From JACVRW01 sp963764665 (GTDB taxonomy: Bacteria > Actinomycetota > Thermoleophilia > Solirubrobacterales > Thermoleophilaceae), in the NCBI GenBank assembly GCA_963764665.1, contig CAVXTL010000027.1, positions 62,001 to 126,000 on the forward strand: DNA of 64,000 nt, given 5' to 3'. Shown here one piece after another: positions 19,474 to 26,809 of the stretch. Position numbers and translations under genes: made by a program. Position 1 is the first letter of the stretch, and the number at the start of each line of letters is the position of its first letter. Under the pieces are notes generated by a model. It saw nothing but the letters and a program-made list of their open reading frames with translations, was not told where the DNA came from and searched no databases.

Positions 19474-20220
19474 TCAGCGGCTGACGATCCGGAACGACGT
19501 GCGCTTCGCTACCGAGCGGTTCCCGGCCAGGTCGGTGGCCGAGATGGTGCCGCGGTAGAGCCCCGCGGCCAGCCGCCCGCCCGCAACCCGTCCGCTGAAG
19601 GGGACCTTCTGGCTCGTGCGCCGCAGCTCGGAGCGGATCAGCGTCCCCTTGCGCACGTAGCGCGTCTTTCCGCGCCGTTTCACCACGCGGCTGACCGCGA
19701 TGCGCACGTCCACCGGCTCGGAGATCCGGAACACGAACGCGCTGGCGCCCCTCCTCACGCGGAAGCGCGCCCTCGTCATGTCGAAGCGCGAGATCACCGG
19801 AGCCGTCGTGTCCGCGCCCGGCGTGGCCGGCGGCTTCGGGCCTCCGCCGGGTGGTGACGGCGGCGGCGTGCCGCCGGTCTGGGAGGCGATGACCGTGACC
19901 GTCCCCTCCATCTCCGGTGCGTGTTGCACGCACACGTAGTGGAACGTCCCGGGCGTGTCGAAGCGCCGGGTCACGGTCCAGGCGCTCGTGCTCGGCGTGG
20001 CCGGCTGCGTGAACGACCCGCCGTCGAAGCTGACGTTGTGGCTGCCGCCTTCGTTCGTCCAGGTGACCGTCTCCCCCTGATTGACCGTGACCGCGGCCGG
20101 CTCGAAGGTGTCCGAGGAGGTGGCCGCGACGGTCTGATTCGCGGCGTGAGCCGACATGACGGCCAATCCGAGACCGACGAGAAGGGCGGCGGGCAGGGCG
20201 AGGAGCGGACCCCTTCGCAT
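19474..20220 (-). CDS. Secreted cupredoxin-domain protein
   Basis: 248 residues from ATG 20220, with a signal peptide (LLALPAALLVGLGLAVMSAHA). Residues about 30-120 form a plastocyanin-type cupredoxin: a His ligand in GGSHNVSF, then the C-terminal Cu loop YVCVQHAPEMEG, supplying Cys, His and Met. All four type I copper ligands are therefore present. A Pro/Gly linker leads to a second domain of about 100 residues, beta-rich and Arg-heavy (FRVRRGASAFVFRISEPV), similar to the terminal domains of other exported proteins here. It probably carries electrons or copper outside the membrane. No partner oxidase is adjacent. Confidence 0.82.
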   Translation of the reverse strand: MRRGPLLALPAALLVGLGLAVMSAHAANQTVAATSSDTFEPAAVTVNQGETVTWTNEGGSHNVSFDGGSFTQPATPSTSAWTVTRRFDTPGTFHYVCVQHAPEMEGTVTVIASQTGGTPPPSPPGGGPKPPATPGADTTAPVISRFDMTRARFRVRRGASAFVFRISEPVDVRIAVSRVVKRRGKTRYVRKGTLIRSELRRTSQKVPFSGRVAGGRLAAGLYRGTISATDLAGNRSVAKRTSFRIVSR

Positions 20221-20262
20221 GTCGCTGCCGATCCTACGCCTCCTCCGGGTTAGAGTCGCCCC

Positions 20263-20925
20263 GTGAAACGCGCCAAGTTCACCGCCGCCGCGTTCGTGGT
20301 GGCGCCGGCGCTTCTGCTCGTGGACAACCTGCTTCACCCGAAGGAATTCGAGCCCGGCAACGAGGCCGAGCAGCTGCGCGTGATCGCCGACTCCTACGAG
20401 CGCTGGCAGATCGCCCACATGCTGGCGTTCGTGGCGCTCCTGATCTTTGCGGTGGCGATCCTCGGCCTCGCCTCGCTCCTCTACGAGCGCCGCCCACGCG
20501 CTGCGCTGTGGGGCGGCGCGCTCGGCATGGCGGGCCTGATCGGGTTTGCGAGCGTGCTCACGCTCGACGGGTTCACCTGGGGGGTGCTGGGCGAGATCGC
20601 CGGCCGTCCCGGCGTGGACCAGCGCACCGTGCAGCTCGCGCTCGACGAGGTGCAGAACTCGGCCTGGTCGCTGCCCTACTACCTCACCGCGCTCGGCTAC
20701 ATCTTCGGCCTGCTGATACTCGCGGTCGGCGCCGCCCGCAGCGGGCTGATCGCGCCCGTGGCCGCCGGTCTGCTGATCGTCGCCGTGCTCATGACCGGCA
20801 CCGAGACGATGATCGTGTCGAACGCGTACTTCATCGCCGGCGCCGTGCTGATGCTGGTGGCGGGAATCGCGGTGGCGCTCTCGCTGCTGCGGGTGGAAGA
20901 ATCGAGGCCGTGGACCTCCAGCTGA
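20263..20925 (+). CDS. Six-helix membrane protein, DUF4386-like
   Basis: This 220-residue protein has about six hydrophobic helices separated by short loops, with a conserved-looking polar first loop (DNLLHPKEFEPGNEAEQLRVI) that includes the residues HP and E. The remaining features are generic. I do not recognise a characterised family beyond similarity in layout to DUF4386-type membrane proteins. Its 3' end overlaps the start of the cupin gene by 16 bp, so the two are co-translated. It is divergent from the cupredoxin gene, sharing a 42-bp intergenic region. Confidence 0.6.
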   Translation: MKRAKFTAAAFVVAPALLLVDNLLHPKEFEPGNEAEQLRVIADSYERWQIAHMLAFVALLIFAVAILGLASLLYERRPRAALWGGALGMAGLIGFASVLTLDGFTWGVLGEIAGRPGVDQRTVQLALDEVQNSAWSLPYYLTALGYIFGLLILAVGAARSGLIAPVAAGLLIVAVLMTGTETMIVSNAYFIAGAVLMLVAGIAVALSLLRVEESRPWTSS

Positions 20926-21257
20926 TCGGGCTCGACTCGCCGAGCGAGGTGCGCGAGTTCCCCAAGGGCCGCTTCGAGGTGTTCCAGGTAGGTCCGATGA
21001 CGATCGGGCGCGCGAGCTACGACCCCGGCTGGCGGTGGAGCGAGGACGTGGGCGACTCGCCCGACGCGCTCTGTCACGTGGAGCACGTGGGCTGGGTGGT
21101 GAGCGGCCAGGCCGCCGTGAAGATGGAGGACGGCGAGGAGCGCGTGATGCGCGCCGGGGACTTCTTCTACGTCCCGCCCGGGCACGACAGCTGGGTGGTG
21201 GGCGACGAGCCGTACGTCTCGCTGCACCTGATGGGCAGCGAGGACTACGCCCGCTGA
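20910..21257 (+). CDS. Cupin-domain protein
   Basis: About 115 residues from the GTG at 20910, which lies inside the end of the membrane protein gene. It is a single cupin barrel with GWRWSEDVG and HVEHVGWVVSGQAAV in motif 1 and AGDFFYVPPGHDSWVVGDE in motif 2. Candidate metal ligands are HVEH and the later His in PGH. Cupins of this length bind small molecules or metals; no more specific role is visible. The overlap suggests a functional link to the membrane protein upstream. Confidence 0.72.
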   Translation: MDLQLIGLDSPSEVREFPKGRFEVFQVGPMTIGRASYDPGWRWSEDVGDSPDALCHVEHVGWVVSGQAAVKMEDGEERVMRAGDFFYVPPGHDSWVVGDEPYVSLHLMGSEDYAR

Positions 21258-21265
21258 GGAAGACA

Positions 21266-21299
21266 TCGGTGCGCCGCCGGCCGAGCCGGCGGCTTCCGC
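21266..21299. repeat. REP-like palindromic repeat, copy 1
   Basis: A 34-bp element: TCGGTGC, left arm GCCGCCGGC, loop CGA, right arm GCCGGCGGC, then TTCCGC. The stem is nine perfect pairs. It fills the gap between two convergent genes and shares 30 of 34 bases with the copy at 37343. All four differences fall in the stem and are compensatory. There is no T-run, so it is not a standard intrinsic terminator, though it may help stop converging transcription. Confidence 0.7.
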
Positions 21300-22148
21300 T
21301 CAGGCGAACGCGCGCAGCAGCGCCACGAGCGCCTCGGGGCGGTCCTCCGGGATGAAGGTGCGCGAGCCCTCCACGAGCTCGAAGCGGCCCTGCGGCATCA
21401 GCTCTGCCAGCCGCTGCCCGTGCTCACGCGGGAAGAAGCGGTCGTCGGCCCCCCAGACCACGAGCGCCGGGCCGGGGAACGCGCCCACGGCCTCGGATGC
21501 CGCGACCATCTCGCGCGCGTCGGCGCGGGTGAGCAGGGAGGCGAAGTCGCGCCGCACGCCGGCATCGGTGCGCAGGCCGGACAGGTAGGACTCCATGATC
21601 GCCGGCTCGATCGGCCGGTGGGTGGCCCAGCCGTACGCGATCGGCAGCCGCTGCGCCGCCTTCAGGCGCATCGCCTGCGAGAGGAGCCAGAGCGCGGGCG
21701 CGGCGCGCGACACGGTCTTCAGGTACGCGACCGCCTTGGGCGGGTAGTTCCCGAAGGCGTCGCAGGAGGTGAGCACGAGCCGGGACACCCGCTCCGGCCT
21801 GCGGCTCACGAGCGCCTGGGAGAGCGCGCCACCGGTGTCGTTGGCCACCAGGGTCACGTCCTCCAGGCCGAGCGCGTCGATGAAGCTGCCGAGCACCTCG
21901 GCGGCACCGAAGAGCGAGAGGTCGGGGTGGTCGCGCAGCGGAATCGAGTGGCCGCCCAGCGGCAGGTCCGGAACGATCGTGCGGTGGTCCTGCGCGAGCT
22001 CCGGCGCGACACGGCGCCAGAGGTCGCCGTTCACGGCGGCGCCGTGGGCGAACACCACCGGCGGGCCGCTGCCGCGCTCGCGGTACTCGAGCGTTCCCGC
22101 CGGGACCTCCACGGTCCTGCGCTCGCCGAGGGCATCGCTTATCGCCAT
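21300..22148 (-). CDS. Alpha/beta hydrolase with Asp in the nucleophile position
   Basis: The 282-residue protein has the fold and the HG oxyanion turn (VVFAHGAAVNGDLWRR), but the elbow reads LVANDTGGALSQAL. An Asp therefore sits where esterases have Ser, as in haloalkane dehalogenases and epoxide hydrolases. A late acid is present in VVWGADDRFFP. The usual catalytic His region reads GSRTFIPEDRPE, so the expected histidine is missing. It may use another His or may not be a classical hydrolase. It is divergent from the LLM oxidoreductase gene, 32 bp away. Confidence 0.78.
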   Translation of the reverse strand: MAISDALGERRTVEVPAGTLEYRERGSGPPVVFAHGAAVNGDLWRRVAPELAQDHRTIVPDLPLGGHSIPLRDHPDLSLFGAAEVLGSFIDALGLEDVTLVANDTGGALSQALVSRRPERVSRLVLTSCDAFGNYPPKAVAYLKTVSRAAPALWLLSQAMRLKAAQRLPIAYGWATHRPIEPAIMESYLSGLRTDAGVRRDFASLLTRADAREMVAASEAVGAFPGPALVVWGADDRFFPREHGQRLAELMPQGRFELVEGSRTFIPEDRPEALVALLRAFA

Positions 22149-22180
22149 GGCGCAGGCATCCTGATGGATACGCTCGCGGC

Positions 22181-22942
22181 GTGAGTGCGCGGCACGGCAT
22201 CTTCGTGGCTCCCTTCGACGAGCTGTCGGAGCCCGGGGTCGTGGCCGGCCTGGCCGAGCGTGCCGAGAGCCGCGGCTGGGACGGCCTGTTCGTCTGGGAC
22301 CACGTGCAGTACCGGGCCCCGGTGCGAGCCGTGGCCGACCCGTGGATCACCCTGGCGGCGGTGGCGGTGGCCACCGAGCGGCTGACGATCGGGCCGCTCG
22401 TGACCCCGCTCGCACGGCGGCGGCCGCACAAGCTGGCCCGCGAGACCGTCACGCTCGACCGCCTCAGCGGCGGCCGGCTCGTGCTCGGGGTAGGCCTGGG
22501 CGGCGACCGCAACGGCGAGTTCGACGCCGAGCGCTTCGGCGAGGAGGAGGACCCGCGAGCGAGGGCCGCGCTGCTCGACGACGGGCTCGAGCGCCTGGAG
22601 CGCTATTGGGGCGGGGAGTTCGAGCCGCCCCCGGTACAGCAGCCGCGGATCCCGGTCTGGGTGGCTGGCCGCTGGCCGAACCGGCGGCCGCTGGCGCGAG
22701 CGGCGCGCTGGGACGGCCTGTTCCCGATCGACCTGCCCGGCCCCGAGGCGCTGGCCGAGGCGGCCACGGAGATCGCAGCGCTGCGCGGCGCGGACGCTCC
22801 CGGCCAGTTCGACATCGTGGTGACCAACCCCGCGGGCACCGACCCCGAGCCGTGGATCGCGGCCGGGGCCACCTGGTGCCTCACGGGATTCGGTCTCCAG
22901 CCCACGCGCGCCGAGGTGGAACGGGCGATCGACGCGCGCTGA
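22181..22942 (+). CDS. LLM-class flavin/F420-dependent oxidoreductase
   Basis: The 253-residue protein (GTG start) is a bacterial-luciferase-like TIM barrel. It shows the family opening GIFVAPFDELSEP, the segment GWDGLFVWDHV, and PLARRRPHKLARETVTLDRLSGGRLVLGVGLGG, all diagnostic of LLM proteins. Many actinobacterial members use F420 rather than FMN; the sequence alone does not settle which. It is shorter than typical (280-350 residues) because the C-terminal region is compact. No F420 biosynthesis genes lie in the window, but the Ddn-like protein at 27868 also suggests F420 use. Confidence 0.82.
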   Translation: MSARHGIFVAPFDELSEPGVVAGLAERAESRGWDGLFVWDHVQYRAPVRAVADPWITLAAVAVATERLTIGPLVTPLARRRPHKLARETVTLDRLSGGRLVLGVGLGGDRNGEFDAERFGEEEDPRARAALLDDGLERLERYWGGEFEPPPVQQPRIPVWVAGRWPNRRPLARAARWDGLFPIDLPGPEALAEAATEIAALRGADAPGQFDIVVTNPAGTDPEPWIAAGATWCLTGFGLQPTRAEVERAIDAR

Positions 22943-22953
22943 CCGCCCTAGGG

Positions 22954-23640
22954 TCAGCCGGTGCTTCTGCGCGCCGCTCTCAACGCGCTCCCTCCGGCCA
23001 CAAGACCCAGCGCCCCGACCACGAGCGCCAGCACCGCGAGCCAGGTGGGCGCGCCGTCGCCGTCCTCGTCGTCGCCGCCCGTGGCGGCCTCGGCCGCGGG
23101 CTCGACGTCCGCGGCCGGCGCGTCGTGCCCGCCCTCGGAGGCAGTGAGCTTCACCTGCGGCGCGGGCTCGTCGGCGTCCGGCGCCCCGATCCAGCGCACC
23201 ACCTCACCGTCGCCGTAGGTCTGGAGGGCCTTGAACGTGAGGCTGGTGTCCGGCTTGTCCGGCACGCCGACCGACACGCCGAAGTCCTGGAACTGGCCGG
23301 GGCCGATCCGTCCCGCAGCACCGCTGCCCGTCCAGGTGATCGTGTCCACCCTGTCGGTCACCTCCTCGCCGTGGTCCATGACCGGCTCGGCGAGCTTCTT
23401 CCGCGTCACCTTCGCCGTCCAGCCGGGCACCGGCTCGGTGGATGCGAACTGGAACCCGGCGGGGAACTGCACCTCGACCTTGACGGTGGAGGCGTCGTCG
23501 CGCTCGTTCGGCACGCGCACGTCGAGCCGTGTGAAGCCCCCGGCGGGCACCTCCTCCGGCTGCAGCGTCACATGGGCCTGGGCCAGCGCCGGCGCAGCCA
23601 GCGCGGCGGTGGTGCAGGCGATCGCAATGGTCCTTCTCAT
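22954..23640 (-). CDS. YcnI-family (DUF1775) copper-binding membrane-anchored protein
   Basis: 228 residues from ATG 23640, preceded by a strong ribosome site (AAGGAGG). The signal peptide should be cut at AQA before His, so the mature protein begins HVTLQPEEVPAGGFTRLDVR. In characterised YcnI proteins that N-terminal His makes a mono-histidine-brace Cu(II) site with a Glu, and a Glu is present shortly after it. The segment PVPGWTAKV supplies the family's Trp. An Ala/Asp/Glu linker and a C-terminal helix (LAVLALVVGALGLVAGG) anchor it. It is the last gene of the copper operon. Confidence 0.88.
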   Translation of the reverse strand: MRRTIAIACTTAALAAPALAQAHVTLQPEEVPAGGFTRLDVRVPNERDDASTVKVEVQFPAGFQFASTEPVPGWTAKVTRKKLAEPVMDHGEEVTDRVDTITWTGSGAAGRIGPGQFQDFGVSVGVPDKPDTSLTFKALQTYGDGEVVRWIGAPDADEPAPQVKLTASEGGHDAPAADVEPAAEAATGGDDEDGDGAPTWLAVLALVVGALGLVAGGSALRAARRSTG

Positions 23641-23671
23641 TCGGTGTTTCCTCCTTGATGGTTCGGTCGAC

Positions 23672-24010
23672 TCAGCCGACCGGCGACGGCGGGGCGCGTC
23701 CGGCCAGGCCTGCGGCCAGGAGAGCGCCGCCGCGCGGCAGCGCGGGGCCCGGGCCTCGCCACCGGCGCACCCGAGGAACGCGGGCTGCCGGCCCGCGCGA
23801 GCCACGGCCGAGGTGGCACGCGTACGCGTCCTCCCCCGGGTAGCGCCCAAGCGCCAGGAGCGCGAGCAGGAGCATCACCGGGGCCAGGTACGCCAGCGCC
23901 TCCGTGGCCCCGATCGCGGCGCTGCCCAGAGCCCAGACGAGCGCCGGCAGCGCCACCACGGCCATCCGGCGCTGCTCGGCGCGCATGAACGACCTGCTCG
24001 CCGCGCTCAC
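23672..24010 (-). CDS. Small two-helix membrane protein B of the copper operon
   Basis: 112 residues from a GTG whose bases overlap the CopC-CopD stop codon, so translation is coupled. Two hydrophobic helices (ALVWALGSAAIGATEALAYLAP and the following VMLLLALLALGR) precede an Arg/Pro-rich cytoplasmic tail. It is a paralogue of the protein at 26455: both have TE-x-LAY-x-AP, then LLLxxLLxGRxxGE, and a tail ending in PRGG followed by LxAxxLAxRxPP. I do not recognise the family. Its fixed place between CopC-CopD and YcnI argues for a role in copper handling. Confidence 0.65.
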   Translation of the reverse strand: MSAASRSFMRAEQRRMAVVALPALVWALGSAAIGATEALAYLAPVMLLLALLALGRYPGEDAYACHLGRGSRGPAARVPRVRRWRGPGPALPRGGALLAAGLAGRAPPSPVG

Positions 24011-25725
24011 CGGATCGGCACCTCGAGCCGCGCCGAGTGGCTGTCGAAGTCGGACACCAGCGCGGTCACGTCGAGCTGCCAGTCCCCCTTCGGAGCGAGG
24101 CCGGCGCGCCGGATCACGTAGTGGCCGGGACCCGCCTTGCGCGGGGTCAGGGTCAGGGGACCGATGCCCTTGCCGGGCAGCCGGGCGGTCACCGTCAGCT
24201 CCTTCGCCCGGTCCCACTGCCGGCCGCTGCGCCGGTCGAAGAGGTACAGATGCACCTGGTTCGGCCCGACGAGCGCCGGGTCCACCGTCAGCTCCAGCCG
24301 GGCGGGGCCGAGGGCGGCGTCGGCCGAAACGGGACCGGCGGCGCCCACGGGCGGCGCGTACGACACGAGCGCCGCGGTCACCGAGAGCACGGCCAGCATC
24401 AGGACGAGCTCGGCGCGAAGGGAGCGCCGAAGCTCCACTCCCGCGGCGCCGGGGCTCGCTCCTTCCGCGGCCAGCGCCTGCAGCCGCGGCCGCGCGCGCT
24501 GGCGGTTCCACGCGCCCAGGGCGATCAGCGCGACGAAGAGCCCGATCTTCACGAGGATCGCGCGGCCGAAGGCGGTGCCGGTGAGATCGGCGAGCGCTTG
24601 CAGGTCCAGGATCGCCTGCGTGGTCCCGCTCGCCACGAGCACGGCCACCGCGCACAGCGCCACCGTGGAGAAGCGGCTGATGGACCCCGCCAGCAGGGGC
24701 GTCCGGTGCTCCGGCGCGAGCACCCGGGTGGCTGCCGGCACGACCAGAAGCAGCAGCGCCACGCCTCCCACCCAGGCCGACATGGCGAGCACGTGGAGGA
24801 AGTTCGCGGGCACCAGCACCCAGGCCGGGTCGAGCGTCGCGGCGTGCCCGCCGAGCGCCGGGGTGAGGCACAGGAAGCCCAGCAGCCCGACGACCATGGC
24901 CGCCGCGACACGAGACCGCCGTGGCGCTCGGACGGCCACCAGGGCGCCGACCACCGTCCAGGCCCCGAGCCTGAGGCCCCAGACCGTGCCGAAGCGGGTG
25001 TCCAGCACGTCCTCGACCACCCCGGGGTCGAACGCGCTCCAGAACGAGGTACCGGCGGCGATCGCACCCTGGAAGACGAGCCCGAGGGCGGACATGGCCG
25101 CACCCAGGGCGGCGGAGCCCATCAGGATCAGCCGGGTCCGTCGCACGAAGGCTGCGCGCGCCCGTTCTCGGTCATCCGAGCTCGCGGTGGCAGCGAGCGC
25201 CGGCCTCCAAACCGCCAGCACGAACACGACGGCTCCGGCCGCGAGCGCCAGCGCGAGATACGACAGGGCGCGAACGATTCCGAAGCCCACCTCCGTGGCG
25301 CGGCCGGCCCCGCCCGCCTCGATGAGCTGATCCAGGCTCTCGGCGGGCGTCCCGCCGCGCCCGACCGTGAACACGAAGCCGCCCGTCACCGGATGCGAGT
25401 CCGCCGAGATCACCCGGTAGGTGGCGGTGTAGGTGCCGACGCCCAGGCCGTCGCGCAGGTCCACAGCTATCGCATCGCCGCGCCCGGCGGGGTGCTCGGC
25501 GCTTCCGCGATCCACGCGCTCGCCGTCGCCGTCGTACACCCGCACGGAGCCGAAGGCGGCCTCCACCGGCTCGCTGAAGCGGAACGACACGCGCTCGGGC
25601 GCACGCTCGAGCTGCGCGCCCCGGGCCGGCGAGGTGTCCTCCAGCAGAGCGTGCGCCTGCGCCGCGGCCGGGCAGGCCAGCGCCAACGCGATCACCGCGA
25701 GTGCAAGCGGGCGGCGGAGCGTCAC
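24007..25725 (-). CDS. CopC-CopD copper import fusion with C-terminal YtkA-like domain
   Basis: This 572-residue protein has three parts. After the signal peptide (cut at AQA) the mature chain starts HALLEDTSPARGAQLE, the CopC histidine-brace terminus; the second ligand region ISADSHPVTGGFVF near residue 110 is also present. Next comes a CopD domain of about eight helices, with His-bearing helices such as VPANFLHVLAMSAWVGGVALL. The last 100 residues form a beta-sandwich (LELTVDPALVGPNQVHLYLF, then GHYVIRRAGLAPKGDWQL) resembling YtkA-like domains. CopC delivers periplasmic copper to CopD for uptake. It overlaps both neighbours by 4 bp in the operon. Confidence 0.9.
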   Translation of the reverse strand: MTLRRPLALAVIALALACPAAAQAHALLEDTSPARGAQLERAPERVSFRFSEPVEAAFGSVRVYDGDGERVDRGSAEHPAGRGDAIAVDLRDGLGVGTYTATYRVISADSHPVTGGFVFTVGRGGTPAESLDQLIEAGGAGRATEVGFGIVRALSYLALALAAGAVVFVLAVWRPALAATASSDDRERARAAFVRRTRLILMGSAALGAAMSALGLVFQGAIAAGTSFWSAFDPGVVEDVLDTRFGTVWGLRLGAWTVVGALVAVRAPRRSRVAAAMVVGLLGFLCLTPALGGHAATLDPAWVLVPANFLHVLAMSAWVGGVALLLLVVPAATRVLAPEHRTPLLAGSISRFSTVALCAVAVLVASGTTQAILDLQALADLTGTAFGRAILVKIGLFVALIALGAWNRQRARPRLQALAAEGASPGAAGVELRRSLRAELVLMLAVLSVTAALVSYAPPVGAAGPVSADAALGPARLELTVDPALVGPNQVHLYLFDRRSGRQWDRAKELTVTARLPGKGIGPLTLTPRKAGPGHYVIRRAGLAPKGDWQLDVTALVSDFDSHSARLEVPIR

Positions 25726-26398
25726 CAGGCCTCCCGCACGGGCCCAGAGGGACCCGCCGAGCGTCGTCGGCGCCGCCTGACGAACAACACCAGGACGAGG
25801 CCCGCCAGCGCCGCGGCTCCGAGGGCGATCCCCGCCGCGACAGGGAATCCGCCACCCTGCTCGCCGACCCAGGTGAGCCGGCCGTGGACCGTGACCGGCC
25901 GGCTGCCGACCGTGAGCGGCACCTTCCAGTCGAAGACCTTGGTGCGCCGGCTCTCGTCCTTCACCTGCGGGGGCACGGTGTGCGCCATCCAGTGAATGCG
26001 ATGGTCGTGCCAGGCGTAGCGCCCGGTGCGGTCCACCTCGCGCCAGTCGGGCGTGGCCCTGGGCGTAGCGCCCGGCGGCACCTCCACGCCCTCGGCGAAG
26101 CGGTCGTCGTTCAGGTAGAAGGTCGGCGAGCGGTGGTTGACCGACACGGTGCCGTCGGCGGCGATGCGCAGGTAGGGCTCATCGCGGTAGCCCTGACCAC
26201 CACCGTCCGGCCGCTGCGATTGCGCAGCTCGATGCTGTCGTCGTAGTTGACGACGGTCGCCTGCACACCGTCGACGGCGGGAGCGATGTCCCGCACCTCG
26301 GAGCGAAAGTTCGGATTGCCCCGGTGCGCCACAGCCACCGGAACGAGCACACCCAATACCGCGACCGCGAGCGCGACCGCATGCCACAAACGAGCCAT
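25722..26398 (-). CDS. Novel secreted protein of the copper operon, candidate histidine-brace protein (frameshifted)
   Basis: ATG 26398 follows a strong ribosome site (GAGGAGGT). A signal peptide ends AVA, so the mature protein should begin HRGNPNFRSEVRDIAPAVDG. The frame then breaks near 26194, where one base appears missing: restoring it joins GRTVVV to GYRDEPYLRIAADGTVSVN cleanly. The second part has a His-rich segment (RYAWHDHRIHWMAH), a beta-rich region (FDWKVPLTVGSRPVTVHG) and a C-terminal helix before an Arg cluster. The intact product would be about 225 residues. I do not know a named family. The N-terminal His, shared with the two neighbouring copper proteins, makes a copper site plausible. 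Confidence 0.7.
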
Positions 26399-26421
26399 GA
26401 GACCTCCTCGGCTCGAACGAA

Positions 26422-26449
26422 TGACCGCCTGAGCCGCGCTAGGCGGTCA
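26422..26449 (-). terminator. Hairpin inside the copper operon
   Basis: Arms TGACCGCCT and AGGCGGTCA pair perfectly over nine bases around a ten-base loop, starting six bases after the stop of the small membrane protein at 26455. There is no T-run, so it may be a weak terminator, an RNA-processing point or an attenuator that lowers read-through into the next gene. Function is not established. Confidence 0.45.
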
Positions 26450-26454
26450 GGCGA

Positions 26455-26784
26455 CTAGCGCGAGGCGGGCGCGGGCGGCGGGCGCACCGCGAGCGCGCGG
26501 GCGATCAGACGGCCACCGCGCGGGATGAGAGTCATCCCGCGTAGCCAGGTGACCGGCTCTGCCGCCACGGCGGGGCGCGGCCGGCGGGCACGGCGAACCC
26601 GCGCCGCGGCGCGCGCGATCCGCTCCTCCCCGACGAAGCGACCGGCGAGGAGCGGCAGCAGGAGCACGAGCAGCGGTGCCGCGTAGGCGAGCACCTCGGT
26701 GTGGCCCGCCAGTGCGGCGAGCAGCGTCGCCAGGCAGGCCATGCCGGCAGAGGCGCCCATCAGACGTTGGTCGCGGCCGACCAT
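26455..26784 (-). CDS. Small two-helix membrane protein A of the copper operon
   Basis: 109 residues from ATG 26784 (a GTG at 26793 is also possible). Two hydrophobic helices (GMACLATLLAALAGHTEVLAYAAP and LLVLLLPLLAGRF) are followed by an Arg-rich tail. It is a paralogue of the protein at 23672 and shares the TE-x-LAY-x-AP and GRxxGE motifs and the PRGG ending. It is first in the copper operon, divergent from the DUF2855 gene with 25 bp between starts. The family is unrecognised. The pairing of two paralogues around CopC-CopD suggests they act together, perhaps as accessory subunits. Confidence 0.65.
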   Translation of the reverse strand: MVGRDQRLMGASAGMACLATLLAALAGHTEVLAYAAPLLVLLLPLLAGRFVGEERIARAAARVRRARRPRPAVAAEPVTWLRGMTLIPRGGRLIARALAVRPPPAPASR

Positions 26785-26809
26785 TCCGGCCACGATACCC
26801 TGCCCGCCG

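Noticed and set aside
22939..22957. Palindrome CTGACC with GGTCAG between two convergent genes.
   Set aside because: Two facing TGA stops create it by themselves; it is short and has no other terminator features.
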